A DNA stretch of 64,000 bases from Planctomycetota bacterium (lineage in GTDB: Bacteria > Planctomycetota > UBA8108 > JACQVS01): positions 26,644 to 90,643 of the forward strand of contig JACQVS010000160.1 of the NCBI GenBank assembly GCA_016209605.1. The letters are read 5' to 3'. Below, one piece after another: positions 27,587 through 37,302 of the stretch. Below the pieces are notes generated by a model. The model was not told the origin of the DNA and ran no database searches. It saw only the letters and a list, made by a program, of their open reading frames with translations. Every line of letters begins with the position of its first letter. Position 1 is the stretch's first letter. The position numbers were made by a program, and so were the translations under genes.

Positions 27587-28890
27587 CGAAACTTCCCCCC
27601 CCTGCCGCCGCGCTGCTTCCCCGCCTCCGCCGCCGGCTCGCGGCAGCCCGGAATCTCCACCACCCGCCGGAATGCCGTGCCCACCTCCACCTTGGCGCCG
27701 GCAGGGTGCTTGGCCGCCGCCGTGCCGCGGGCGCCGCGGCCTTCCTTCGGAACCGTGAGAGAGCTGCCGCCGATCTTCTCGTAGCGGATCCACTCCTCAT
27801 CGATCTTGATGAAGCAAGCGCTCCCCGCCTCCGGCAGCCCGATGGTGGAGCTGATCCAGATGGTCTCCTCCCTGGGCCCGAGGTCGCGGGTCAAGTTGAT
27901 GGGCGGAATCTCCGGGTTCCCCTGAATGACCACCACCACCTCCACCTTCTCCGGAAAGAGGTCATCGTAGGGATCCGCCAGGCTCCCCTCGAGGCGCTTC
28001 CAGGCGAAATGGCCGGCCGCCGGCTTATCCTCCTCCAGGATCGCCCGCGTCGAGTCCCAGATCTCGGTCGCCCCGCTCCGCTGCCCCTCCTTCGGCGCGG
28101 CGAGCGGCGGATAGGCGGGATCCCAGGTGTTGGTGGCCGGCGTCCAGAACCGGAAGCCCAGATAAAGGATCTCGCCGGCGAGCGGCTGCGCCGCCTGCAG
28201 CAGGGGATGGGGCGCCCCTTTCTCCTCCCGGGCCGCGCCCTCCGCCGCCTCGGTCCCGGCCTTCCCCTTGGCGGCCTCATCCTTTGGATCGACCTCGATA
28301 TTGCCGTCGATGAAGATCGAGCCCGCCTCGCCGATCGGCGAGCGCACCCCGCGCAGGACCTCGCGGGCCTTGGGGTCCGGACCCATGGCGTAAATCACTT
28401 CTTGATAACCCCCCGGCGCGAGCAGAAGGCCCGCTTGAATATCGGCAAAATCCTGATGATGGTCATAGGTGGCGGAATTCGAGCGCGCCAGGTACTCGCC
28501 GCCGCGGCGGGCGATGGGATCCGAGGACTCGCCCGCCAGCGCCCGCACGAAGCGGAGGCGCTGCCGCCCCGAGGCATCCTCATCGCAGAGGAAGCGGATC
28601 CAGAAGCCGGCCCCCTCGGCCTGGACGTTGGTGGCGGCGTGGCGGAGGTCCTCGGCCACGGTGTCGAGGAGGGCGCGGCCGCGCTCGTAAATCCGCCCTC
28701 GGGCCTCCGCGAGATGCCATATCGACACCCCCTGGTTGAGGAGGGCGATCAGCGCGCTGCCGAGGAGGATGAAGATGCCCAGGGAGACCAGCAGCTCGAT
28801 GAGGGTGTGGCCTTGCAGCCCCGGGCTCCTTTCGCCGCGCCGGTGAAAAACCGCCATCCGCCGCCTTGGCTTAAAAATTGGTCTCTTCAT
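27583..28890 (-). CDS. gspJ: GspJ-like minor pseudopilin, enlarged
   Basis: A 435-aa prepilin-like protein. Its leader ends LQG before HTLIELLVSLGIFILLGSAL (Glu at +5), followed by a long periplasmic domain starting ISIWHLAEARGRIYERGRAL-like helix and beta-rich segments (WIRFLCDED, EILYLGFRFW, VEVVVVIQGN). GspJ proteins are usually about 200 aa; the extra length is an insertion containing an acidic, Ala/Gly-rich linker near residues 225-265. ATG 28890 overlaps the gspK stop by 20 nt; an alternative ATG at 28857 lies just after that stop and has AAGG 6 nt upstream. It is expected to be cleaved by a PilD-type peptidase encoded elsewhere. Confidence 0.78.
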   Translation of the reverse strand: MKRPIFKPRRRMAVFHRRGERSPGLQGHTLIELLVSLGIFILLGSALIALLNQGVSIWHLAEARGRIYERGRALLDTVAEDLRHAATNVQAEGAGFWIRFLCDEDASGRQRLRFVRALAGESSDPIARRGGEYLARSNSATYDHHQDFADIQAGLLLAPGGYQEVIYAMGPDPKAREVLRGVRSPIGEAGSIFIDGNIEVDPKDEAAKGKAGTEAAEGAAREEKGAPHPLLQAAQPLAGEILYLGFRFWTPATNTWDPAYPPLAAPKEGQRSGATEIWDSTRAILEEDKPAAGHFAWKRLEGSLADPYDDLFPEKVEVVVVIQGNPEIPPINLTRDLGPREETIWISSTIGLPEAGSACFIKIDEEWIRYEKIGGSSLTVPKEGRGARGTAAAKHPAGAKVEVGTAFRRVVEIPGCREPAAEAGKQRGGRGGKFR

Positions 28891-31800
28891 GGCGCAGGAT
28901 CCGCCCCGCCTTTTCATACTCCACCGAGAGAAGCTCCAGCACCGGCGTCTCCTTCCAGTCATCGCGATAATGGTCCGGGCGCACGCGCATGAAGCTGCCG
29001 CGCTTGTAGCGGAAGTAGACGCGCACGTCGAGCTGGTCGGCGGTGACGTCGAGGTCGAAGACCGGATCCTCCCGGCGCGCCGACTGCTCCGGCGCTTCGA
29101 AGAAGAAGATCCCCCCCTTCTGGTTGGCCGGTTTCTCTGACCAGTCCGGGGCGCCGTCAAAGCGAGCAGCGACGACGAGATCGCAGAGGCGCTCCATGTT
29201 GTTCAAGGGCTTGCGCTCGCGCCAGGAGATGCTCCTCCACGTCGCCCCGGGCATGCGGAAGCTCTTCTGGAAGTAGGCCAGGCTCTCGCTCTCGGTCTCC
29301 GGCTGGTAGCGGTCGAAGTGGCGGAACGGCATGGCGTAGGCGAACATCCCCGGCTCGATGGGCTGCAGCACGGTGCCGAAAGAGCTACGCAGGATCCCCT
29401 TGCCGTCCTCATCGCGCGGCCGCAGGAAGAGATTCTCCCCTTGAATGCCGGTGTAGGCGATCATCTCGAAAGGCCGGTTGGGCAGGGTCGAGTCGAGAAG
29501 CAGGTAGCCGACCGGCGGAAAGCCCTTGGTGTCCGACGCCGCCAGGTTGACGTCGGTCATCGGCCCGGTGATCTCGGTGACGTCGACGCAGGTCACCAGG
29601 CTGATGGGGTCGCCGAAGCCGTGGGTCTTCCGCTCGGTCCCCAGGAGCCCCCGGCCGATGAGGCGCAGCCGCACGGTGACGTTTTGAATGGGGTTGGTGT
29701 ACCGGTACACCGGCTGGTTGCCTTGCTGGCCGGCCTGGACGACCATGGGCTCGGCGACGGCGGTATGAAACTGGCCGCGCAGGCAGTTCGAGAAGTTTCC
29801 GCCGCCGAAGCCCTGGTAGTAGAAGATTTCAAAGCCGTTGTTCAGGTTCAAGCTCTCGATGCGGGCGAAGCCTTCCCTTTCGAAATCGCCGCTGACGTTG
29901 TCCACCGTCAGGTCGCGCACGATCATGCGGGCGTACGGGCTGCGCATGCCGACAAAGCGCGGGTCGATGCGCTCGAACTGGCTGTCGAGGCCGTTCCTTC
30001 CATCGTCAGGGGGCTGGATGTCGGTGAGCCTGGCGCGGCCGGCGGCCTGGCTGCCCCGCGGCTGCGGCGCCGCGGTGCTCTCGAGCGCCTTGGGATTCTC
30101 AAAGAAGAAGTACTCATCGTTCACGGAGAGGACGCCGCGCTGGATCGAACGGGCGAAGAGGTAGTTCCCCCGGCCGGCGGAGACGACCAGGATGTCGAGG
30201 GGGTTCTGCCGGCTGATGGTCCGATCCCGCGGGATGGTGCCGGCAATCACCTCGCCCGGCCCGAGGGGCGTCTGCAACGGCTCCCGCTTGACCGTGCCTC
30301 CCTCGAGGGGGACGAGCACGTGCTTCCGGTTGAAGAGCGCGCTGGGGGCCCCCCACAGGCCCGGATCGTAAAGCTTCTCGACCTCGTCGATGACGAAGCC
30401 GGAGGTCTCCTCCTCCTCGACGTTCCGGGAGAGGGCCGAGAGCGCGGAAGCCGAGGGCGGGCTGCCGCGGACCGCATCGCCGAAGAAGACCATGCGGCCG
30501 CCGCCGACCTGCGGCAGCGAGCCGGTGGGGAACTTCACCAGGCGCGGATTCATGGGGGCAGTGTAGTTGTACTTGAACGCCTTATACTCCCCCGGGTTGA
30601 CGTCCCAGAGGGAGACCCAGAAGCGGCCGTCGTTGCGCTCCGAGGCCCGGTAGACCCGGCGCGCCATCGGCTCGTAGACCTGCGGGTCATCGGTGGAGAT
30701 GGAGACGTAATCGCCGTACCCGGCGCCGCCGCCGGCGACCTCCATCACCAGGCGCAGCGGCTCTCCCAGGCGGTCGCCGCCCGGGCTGAACTTGGCCCCA
30801 GACTGGGAGAGGCCGCCGCGGTGGAACATGTGGTTCTCCTGACGCGGGTAGTCGCGGTGCCGGGCCGCGCCGACGTTGGTTTTCCCTTGAACGGTCACAT
30901 GGTGGAGCCCGATGAACATCCGGCCGCTCACATCGTGGTAGCGGATCCACTCCACCGTGTCATCGGGGTGATGCCCGAAGACCGAGCCGCCGGCCGCGTA
31001 CAGCTCCGGCTCGCCGGCCAGGCGCCGCCACAGGGGCCGGGCGCCGCGGAGCTCGAGGATCCCCTCCACCGGGTAAAAGTTGGCGACCGGGCCGCTGGCC
31101 AGAACCGAGTAGAGCCGCAGGTAGGTGCGGTCGTCATAGATCGTCGGGTCGACCTGGCCCCCGGGAGGATAGGTCGCATAGACTTCCAGACCCTGGAGGG
31201 GCTCCTGGTTCACCGCCTTCGCCCCGCCGCCGGGGTTGTTGGGATCGCCCTGAGCGATGAGGTTGTAGATGGGATGGCCGCTCGGTAGCGGCACCTTGCG
31301 ATAAAAGACCGCCTGCCCGCCGGCCATCACCACCCCCTCGCTCTGGAAGAACTCGTGGGCGAAGTAAGCCTGCCCGCCCCACTCGAAGCTCGGCGATGCG
31401 GTCAAGCCCGCGGCGCTCACCCTCATGAAGACCGGCGCCAGGTACTGCTTCTGGCCGGCGGCAGCCGCCCCTCCCGCCGGCACCTGGCCTCCTTCTTTTC
31501 CCCGCCCGCCGCCCGGCGGGACAATCTTGGGGTTGTAGTTGTAGATCCCATCCCAGACGTCCGGCGGGAACTTCCACGGCAGGAGGTCCCCCGCCAGGCG
31601 CAGGCCGCCGGTGCCGAAGAGGAAGTCCGACCGATGGTACCAGTAGTTCCGGTCGACCATGAGCGAGTAGCCGTGCAGCGCCGCGGGGGAGCCGGCAGGG
31701 TGGTTCGCCGGCCGCACCGAGGCGCGGTGGTTGCCGGGATCATCGAGGCCGGCGCCGCGCTGGAGCGAGGCCTTGAGGCCCCCCTTGGGGAGCCTGGCGG

Positions 31801-34800
31801 TTCCCTGCCCCGGCTGGGAGAGCGTCCCGCCGGGCGGCTGCTGCGCTTGCGCCGCCGGCTGCGCCGCCAGCCAGCGCTCGAAGTATGAGGGGTCCTGGAT
31901 GCGGATCTGGCCGTTCTCGTACTCGATCAGCTCATGGTTCACCCGCAGGACGCCGCTCTTCGGGAAATCGCGAAAGTCCTTGATGGGGAGGGCGTTCGAT
32001 TGGGAGGAAAGCGACCCCGACAGCTCGGTCGTGAAGTTCGAGCGGCCAGCAGGCAGGCCGTCGATGAAGAGCTGGATGCCGCCCGAGTAGGCGCCGTCCC
32101 AGGCCAGGCGCAGGTGGTACCAGGTGTCTAGGTCGAGGGGGCGCTGGGCGCGGATCTCGAAGAACTGCTTTCCTTTCGGAATCGAGGGATCGGGAATGGA
32201 GCTGTCGTAGATGCGCGCCACCCACTCGGAGGTCTTTTGATCGAAGAGCAGCGAGATGCGGTTGCGCTCCTCCTCGGCGCCGGCATCCATGAGGATGAGG
32301 AGCCCATCGCGGTTGGACTCTTGCGGGAAAGTGCGGAACTTCACCCAGGTCTCGACGGCGGCGGGGACATTGGTAAGGTCCATGATGCCGCCGCCCTTCC
32401 CGCCCGCTGCCACCCCTCGACCCGATCCGCCGCCGGCCTCGCCGCCGAGGTCGAAGTCCGGCACCTCCCACGGCTCGCCGCCGGGGAGCTCGAGGCCTTC
32501 CCGGGTCTCCCGGAAGTGCTCGATCTGGCCGAAGGTGGTCCGCCCCGCGAAGGTTTCCGCCAGCTCGAGCCGCAGCGTGCCGCGCTCCGCCCCCGGCACG
32601 GCGAAGCGGCTGATCCCGCCGGCGCCGGTTCGCGCATATGTCCAGTGCACCTTGTACAAGACCGGCGTGGTCCGGACCAGGTGGCTCCGCGCTCCCGGGA
32701 GGCTCACCGAGTGGAAGGCGTGGTCCTCCGGCGCCCGGGGAGTCCAGGGGTTGCGCAGATAGATCTCGCTGGTGAAGTCGAACTGGGTGAAGAGCAGCCA
32801 GCGCTGCACTTCGGGCGGCGACACCTCGACGATCTCCCGCAGCCCCACCTGCGCCAGCTCGCCCCCCGCCTCGCCGCGCAGGATGCCCCGGCTCGAGATG
32901 GTGTACACATCGCCCGAGGCGAAACAGAAGCCGGTGGTCGAGACGCGCAGGAGGTGGTGGTTCGGCTGGATGGCGTTGAGGTAGAGCGGGTAGACGTCCT
33001 GGTCATCGATCGCCCCGGCGTCGGCCGCCTCCACGAAGAGGTCGTGGAGGTCGAGGTATCCCTTGAGCGGCCGGCGAGAGCAGATCACGCCGGCGATATG
33101 GGCCGCCTCCGCCGGCGTCACCAGGCCGGGCGTCTTCAGGCTGCCGATCCCGCCCGAGCCCGGATCCTGCCCCTGTCCCCGTTTCTGGCCCGCCGCCTGC
33201 TCCTTCTTCCGCTTCTCCTCTTCCTCCTTGGGCCGGAAGCTCCCCGCCGCCGCCCCGGAGACGCCGGTGAGCACCGCCTGGATCACCCGGGGCGGCGCGG
33301 TGTTGACGTTGACCGGATGCCGCTCGAGGAAGTCGATCCAGGCCTCGCGCTCGCCGTAGCCATTGAGGAGTGGAAAGAGGGTGCTGAAGCCGTAGACGGC
33401 TGCACCCCCATGGCCGTGCGTCACCATGTTGTACTCGACGGCGCTCGGATCCCTGCGGTCGCGGATCCGCACCACCGCAAAGCCGCCGTTTTCATCCGGC
33501 CGGGCGATGCGGACCGATCCGCCCCCCGCTTCTCCGGCGAGGATGGCCTCCTCGTTAACCTGCGGCTCGGACCACTTCGCGGGCACGGCGGAGCTGACGG
33601 TGATGCAGTCCCGGAGCAGCTCCAGGTCCTGCGGCAGGATGGTCTCGATCCCCGGCGTGCGGTATACGTCCGCCAGGTTCTCGAGGCACGCCTCCAGGTA
33701 CCGCTTGTCGAACTTCGGCGGCTGGCGCTTCTCCTTCCTGAGCCGCTCCTCGAGGGCCTTGGCCTCTTTTTGCACTTCTTTGGGATGGAGATGCTCGATC
33801 CGCGCCGCGAAGGCGATCGCCGCTCGCATCCCGTAGGCCTTCTCGAGGCCCTCCGTCACCGTCCTCGAGACGTTCAGCCGGCGGAAGGTCCGGCGCGCCA
33901 GCTCCAGCTCGCGCTTCAGCCCCTCGCCGCGGTCCGATCTGCCGCCCTCTCCCTCGAAGAGGGCCGGGTCGAGGCCCAGCTCCTCCAGCCTGCTCGCGCG
34001 GATGCCGTGCTGGCGGAGGAACTCGGCGGTCAAACCCTCGCCCCGCAGGCGCGTGAGGAAGAGCGAGGCCACTTGCCAGTTGGAGACCTCCCGCAGCGCC
34101 TCCACCGTGGCGAACTCCGCCAGCCTGCTGGCGGTGAAGCCGCCGATGGCCCCGGCGCGCAGCTTGTGGAAGCCCGCCTTCCAGCCGCGCAGGTCGTAGA
34201 CCATGGTGCCGATGTCGATAGTGGACCTGGACGGGAGAGAGAAAAAGGCGCCGCGGAAGCAGCCCTGGAGGACGTTCCCCTTGCGCTCCCGGTAGGTGAT
34301 GACTTCGCCTGACATGGGCCCGATGACCACCGCGCCGTCAACGGTCCGCGGGTCGCCGTCATCGCGGAAGGGGCCGGCATCCTCGAGGACCATCACCGCG
34401 TCGCCGGGATGGAGCGGCCGCTCGAGGACGCTCGAGCCGAAGAGGTTGGCGAGCAGGATTGGCGTGGCGGTGTTGAGGTTGATTTTCCCCTGCTCATCGG
34501 CCACCTCCACCGAGGCCGTCAGGCCGCGGGGGTCGCGGAAGGAGATGGGGACCGGCCCGACCGGCACGGTCGTGGTGCTCTGGCCTCGCTTGCCGGCCGC
34601 CTGCAGATCCGTTCCGGAAAGCACGGTCGGCGCCTGGAAAGGGATCTCCGCCGATTCCGGCATGTGCACGTCCAACTCCCCGGGCTCATCGTAATCCTTC
34701 TCCGCCGGCCCTTTTTGCGACTCCATGAGGCCCGGCGCGGCCGGCTGCTCGAACGATCCGAACCGTTCCCTCCTTTTCGGCTCGCGCTTTTCCCCCTGGT

Positions 34801-35173
34801 CCTCCCGGATGACCATGCCGCGGCGCTGCTGGCTGGAGCTGCTCCGGCGCGACGGCCGCCGCTTCTCGCTGCTCAGGGAGAACCGGCCGGTCTTGAGCCT
34901 GGGCTGATCATCGACCCCGGCCTTTTCCGCCTCCTCCTCCCCCTCGGCGTTGCGGGCGGTCTTCTCGAGCAGGGCGATGGCATGGTTGCGGGCCGCCTCG
35001 GCAGCTCGGCGGGCCTTGACCGAGGCATCGAAGTTCATGCTCGACTTCTCCTGAAGCACCATGGCGATGACGAAGGGGGCGCCGATGATGGCCAGCGCCG
35101 TCAAGACGAGAAGGACCATCACCAGCGCGACGCCCGCCCGCGCCGCCGTTCTCGAAACCTTGAACTCTTTCAT
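28871..35173 (-). CDS. gspK: Giant GspK-like pseudopilus tip protein with LamG domain
   Basis: A 2100-aa protein; ordinary GspK is about 300-350 aa. ATG 35173 follows an AGGAGG site and begins a GspK-type N-terminus: basic residues, then GVALVMVLLVLTALAIIGAPF. Helix-hairpin-helix style INLNTATP (about 240) and VNVNTAPPRVIQAVL (about 624) motifs are GspK hallmarks. A LamG/concanavalin-like domain (about 935-1050: AAVETWVKFRTFP, WYHLRLAWDG, LFIDGLPAG) is inserted, followed by about 1000 residues of beta-rich sequence with repeated segments resembling short structural repeats (EWIRYHDVSG, EMIAYTG, EIFYYQG). GspK caps the pseudopilus; the enlarged part could bind cargo or glycans outside the cell (inference). 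Confidence 0.82.
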   Translation of the reverse strand: MKEFKVSRTAARAGVALVMVLLVLTALAIIGAPFVIAMVLQEKSSMNFDASVKARRAAEAARNHAIALLEKTARNAEGEEEAEKAGVDDQPRLKTGRFSLSSEKRRPSRRSSSSQQRRGMVIREDQGEKREPKRRERFGSFEQPAAPGLMESQKGPAEKDYDEPGELDVHMPESAEIPFQAPTVLSGTDLQAAGKRGQSTTTVPVGPVPISFRDPRGLTASVEVADEQGKINLNTATPILLANLFGSSVLERPLHPGDAVMVLEDAGPFRDDGDPRTVDGAVVIGPMSGEVITYRERKGNVLQGCFRGAFFSLPSRSTIDIGTMVYDLRGWKAGFHKLRAGAIGGFTASRLAEFATVEALREVSNWQVASLFLTRLRGEGLTAEFLRQHGIRASRLEELGLDPALFEGEGGRSDRGEGLKRELELARRTFRRLNVSRTVTEGLEKAYGMRAAIAFAARIEHLHPKEVQKEAKALEERLRKEKRQPPKFDKRYLEACLENLADVYRTPGIETILPQDLELLRDCITVSSAVPAKWSEPQVNEEAILAGEAGGGSVRIARPDENGGFAVVRIRDRRDPSAVEYNMVTHGHGGAAVYGFSTLFPLLNGYGEREAWIDFLERHPVNVNTAPPRVIQAVLTGVSGAAAGSFRPKEEEEKRKKEQAAGQKRGQGQDPGSGGIGSLKTPGLVTPAEAAHIAGVICSRRPLKGYLDLHDLFVEAADAGAIDDQDVYPLYLNAIQPNHHLLRVSTTGFCFASGDVYTISSRGILRGEAGGELAQVGLREIVEVSPPEVQRWLLFTQFDFTSEIYLRNPWTPRAPEDHAFHSVSLPGARSHLVRTTPVLYKVHWTYARTGAGGISRFAVPGAERGTLRLELAETFAGRTTFGQIEHFRETREGLELPGGEPWEVPDFDLGGEAGGGSGRGVAAGGKGGGIMDLTNVPAAVETWVKFRTFPQESNRDGLLILMDAGAEEERNRISLLFDQKTSEWVARIYDSSIPDPSIPKGKQFFEIRAQRPLDLDTWYHLRLAWDGAYSGGIQLFIDGLPAGRSNFTTELSGSLSSQSNALPIKDFRDFPKSGVLRVNHELIEYENGQIRIQDPSYFERWLAAQPAAQAQQPPGGTLSQPGQGTARLPKGGLKASLQRGAGLDDPGNHRASVRPANHPAGSPAALHGYSLMVDRNYWYHRSDFLFGTGGLRLAGDLLPWKFPPDVWDGIYNYNPKIVPPGGGRGKEGGQVPAGGAAAAGQKQYLAPVFMRVSAAGLTASPSFEWGGQAYFAHEFFQSEGVVMAGGQAVFYRKVPLPSGHPIYNLIAQGDPNNPGGGAKAVNQEPLQGLEVYATYPPGGQVDPTIYDDRTYLRLYSVLASGPVANFYPVEGILELRGARPLWRRLAGEPELYAAGGSVFGHHPDDTVEWIRYHDVSGRMFIGLHHVTVQGKTNVGAARHRDYPRQENHMFHRGGLSQSGAKFSPGGDRLGEPLRLVMEVAGGGAGYGDYVSISTDDPQVYEPMARRVYRASERNDGRFWVSLWDVNPGEYKAFKYNYTAPMNPRLVKFPTGSLPQVGGGRMVFFGDAVRGSPPSASALSALSRNVEEEETSGFVIDEVEKLYDPGLWGAPSALFNRKHVLVPLEGGTVKREPLQTPLGPGEVIAGTIPRDRTISRQNPLDILVVSAGRGNYLFARSIQRGVLSVNDEYFFFENPKALESTAAPQPRGSQAAGRARLTDIQPPDDGRNGLDSQFERIDPRFVGMRSPYARMIVRDLTVDNVSGDFEREGFARIESLNLNNGFEIFYYQGFGGGNFSNCLRGQFHTAVAEPMVVQAGQQGNQPVYRYTNPIQNVTVRLRLIGRGLLGTERKTHGFGDPISLVTCVDVTEITGPMTDVNLAASDTKGFPPVGYLLLDSTLPNRPFEMIAYTGIQGENLFLRPRDEDGKGILRSSFGTVLQPIEPGMFAYAMPFRHFDRYQPETESESLAYFQKSFRMPGATWRSISWRERKPLNNMERLCDLVVAARFDGAPDWSEKPANQKGGIFFFEAPEQSARREDPVFDLDVTADQLDVRVYFRYKRGSFMRVRPDHYRDDWKETPVLELLSVEYEKAGRILRHEETNF

Positions 35174-35220
35174 GGCCAAACCTCCTTTGCCGCCGGCCGG
35201 AGCCGGCTGCCGATCTCCTG

Positions 35221-36636
35221 TCATCGCACGCTGCCGATCCGATCGAGGATGATCTCGACCTTCCGCCGGCCGCCCAGCCTCTCCTCGATTTTCTTCTCCT
35301 CGTCCTCCTCCCGAAGGCCTTCTAGCTCCCGCCCGCTTTTTTCCACCCACTCCTGGAAGGTGAGGGAGAAGTCCACCACCGCCTGGGTCCTGGCCTCCTT
35401 GAGGAGCGGATTGGCGGTCTCCTCGTAAAAGACCAGGCGCACCGGGCGCTCGTGGAAGCGCGGGTCGAGATGGCCGCGGCGGTTGAAGCGGATGATCTTC
35501 CTCCAGCCGAGGATCTTGAAGGCCGGATCGAGGGCGAAGACCACCGGATCGACCAGGCCGCGCAGGCGCACCTCATCCACCCGAGCGGCGATGGAGCCGC
35601 GCGGCGAGCCGATGGTGAGCGGCTCGAGGTCCGCGGGAATGGAGGAGGGGGGCGGCGGGACCTCCTTCGGGTCGAGCCCCTCGTAGCCCACCGGCGCCGC
35701 CTCCCGCTCCAGCTCATCGGCGAACAAGGTGATGGACTTGCCGTCGTACTGGCAGGCCGCCAGAGTCCAGCGTCCCGGCTGCACCGTCGCCGGGGCGGTG
35801 CGGACGCGGTAGTCGCCGATCGCTGCCTCGAGGGCGCCATCGGCGGTCACGCCGAGGGCAAAGGCCTTCCCCTTGGCGACCACGGCGGCGGTGTGCTCCT
35901 CGGCGGCCTCGAGGGCATCCCTGCGCCGCCGCGTCCCCCGCGCCGAATCGGCCCTCAGGGGCGCGGCGAGAGGCTGCTCCAGCGAGATCCAGGCCCCGAC
36001 GTGAAGGCCGGCGCGCAGCCCAAAGCGCGAGCTGCTGCCACAGTTGACGTAGCTCTTCTCCGCCAGGCGCACTCCCTTGCCGACGTGCCCGTCGACGATC
36101 TCCGCCCCCACCAGCTCGGCCGGCTCGCCCGAGACTCCGGAGGTGCTGCCGCCAGCAGACTCCTCGAAGTTCCACTCGCCCACCGACTCGAAGGCGTGGG
36201 CGGTGATGCTCCTCGAGACCGGATCGACCACCACGCTCACCGGAATGCCCCAGGAGATGGCGGTGTGGCGCGCGGAGAGCAGCAGCCCCTCGGCGCGCGA
36301 GGCCGCGGCCGAAAGGCTGTAAATGCGCCGGGCGTACTGGTAGGCGCCGGCGCTGAAGCCGCCGATGATCGCCAGGATGGCGATGACGGTGAGAAGCTCC
36401 ATGAGGGTGTAGCCCCTGAGGCGTCCATGGCCGCAACCAAATATCGAAGTGGAACGAGAAAAAGAGGAAGAGGGATTAACCGCCAAGACGCCAAGAACGC
36501 CAAGAAAAGACGCGAGGTGAATAATAGAGCGCTCCTTGGGCACCAAAACTTCACTGCGGCCCGAGTAGAATATTTGATGTAAGCGCCTAATGCTGAATTG
36601 GCCTTGTTGGTCGCGGCCGGTCATAGCCTGATCCAT
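35221..36636 (-). CDS. GspH-like pseudopilin with inserted LamG-type domain
   Basis: A prepilin-like protein of up to 471 aa. The processing site is RGYTLMELLTVIAILAIIGG (Glu at +5), then the GspH-like segment LLSARHTAISWGIPVSVVVDP. From about residue 145 to 395 an inserted LamG/ConA-like domain (FESVGEWNFEES, GLHVGAWISLEQP, GRWTLAACQYDGK, ARVDEVRLRGLV) separates it from a GspH-like C-terminal beta strand region. The start is uncertain: ATG 36636 lies 6 nt after the gspG stop but gives a leader of about 75 residues running through a dispersed repeat (36466-36520); a TTG at 36486 would give a 24-residue leader. Expected to join the pseudopilus in the inner membrane. Confidence 0.72.
   Translation of the reverse strand: MDQAMTGRDQQGQFSIRRLHQIFYSGRSEVLVPKERSIIHLASFLGVLGVLAVNPSSSFSRSTSIFGCGHGRLRGYTLMELLTVIAILAIIGGFSAGAYQYARRIYSLSAAASRAEGLLLSARHTAISWGIPVSVVVDPVSRSITAHAFESVGEWNFEESAGGSTSGVSGEPAELVGAEIVDGHVGKGVRLAEKSYVNCGSSSRFGLRAGLHVGAWISLEQPLAAPLRADSARGTRRRRDALEAAEEHTAAVVAKGKAFALGVTADGALEAAIGDYRVRTAPATVQPGRWTLAACQYDGKSITLFADELEREAAPVGYEGLDPKEVPPPPSSIPADLEPLTIGSPRGSIAARVDEVRLRGLVDPVVFALDPAFKILGWRKIIRFNRRGHLDPRFHERPVRLVFYEETANPLLKEARTQAVVDFSLTFQEWVEKSGRELEGLREEDEEKKIEERLGGRRKVEIILDRIGSVR
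36466..36520. repeat. Dispersed intergenic repeat (AACCGCCAAGACGCC family), copy A
   Basis: A purine-rich flank (GAGGAAGAGGGATT) leads into AACCGCCAAGACGCCAAG and then AACGCCAAG-AAAAGACGCGAGG. Related copies lie at 39826-39880 and 48503-48608. Here the repeat overlaps the N-terminal part of the GspH-like reading frame. Confidence 0.7.
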
Positions 36637-36642
36637 CGTGTT

Positions 36643-37302
36643 TCAGTCTCTCCAGGAAGCGATGTCATCGCCGGCGCCGTTCTCGTTCTTGCCGTTGGGC
36701 CCGAAGGACCAGATCTGGAACGAGGTCGGCGCCTGGTACGTTCCGGTCTTGTCGCTTTTGACCGCTTGCACGTCGATCTTCTGGCCCTTGGAGTCGATGT
36801 AAGTCAGCTTTTTTCTCGAGCCGTAGTCGCGCTGATGGATGTAGACGAAGGGGTTGCCCCACATGTCGCAGTACTCGAGCAGCGCCGCGTTGCCGCGGCT
36901 CCAGTCGAGCGCCTGCTTGATCCGGGCCAGGTCCTTCGGGGAAAGGTTGTCGCCGTCGGAGTTGGCGAGGCGGTTGTCGCTGAAGTCGCCGTGGAACGGC
37001 CCGCCTTTCCGGCGCGTGCCGGCGTGGGCGATGAGCGACTCGTTCCCCTCGTCAATGCCGTTCGTGCTCAAGCCCAGGGGCGGATCGGAGAAGAAGGTCG
37101 GTGGAAAATCGCCGAAGTTGTTCTTATAGGAGTGGGCGGCCTGCGCCAGCTGCTGGATCTCGGCCTGGGTCGCCTTGACATTGGCGAACTTGCGGCCGTA
37201 CTGGACGCTGACGATGGTCAAGCTGGCGAGGATGGAGATGATGGTCACCACCAGCAGGACCTCGACGAGGGTGAAGCCCTCGGGACGATGACGGTCGCTC
37301 AT
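36643..37302 (-). CDS. gspG: GspG-type major pseudopilin
   Basis: A 219-aa pseudopilin. The leader MSDRHRPEG is followed by FTLVEVLLVVTIISILASLT (Glu at +5) and the GspG-like helix KATQAEIQQLAQAAHSYKNN. A C-terminal region contains YCDMWGNPFVYIHQRDYG and FGPNGKNENGAGDDI, which match the D-x-W-G-x-P and GPDG...DDI calcium-site motifs of GspG. It is longer than classical GspG (about 140 aa) because of an insertion after DFPPTFF. The ATG lies directly at the end of a 28-bp hairpin repeat, with a second hairpin upstream, a possible RNA-processing region favouring high expression of this major subunit. Confidence 0.88.
   Translation of the reverse strand: MSDRHRPEGFTLVEVLLVVTIISILASLTIVSVQYGRKFANVKATQAEIQQLAQAAHSYKNNFGDFPPTFFSDPPLGLSTNGIDEGNESLIAHAGTRRKGGPFHGDFSDNRLANSDGDNLSPKDLARIKQALDWSRGNAALLEYCDMWGNPFVYIHQRDYGSRKKLTYIDSKGQKIDVQAVKSDKTGTYQAPTSFQIWSFGPNGKNENGAGDDIASWRD

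Noticed and set aside
29318..34312. Long + strand frames (656 and 691 aa) opposite gspK
   Set aside because: Both are shadows; the - strand frame is continuous, carries GspK and LamG motifs and has an AGGAGG start.
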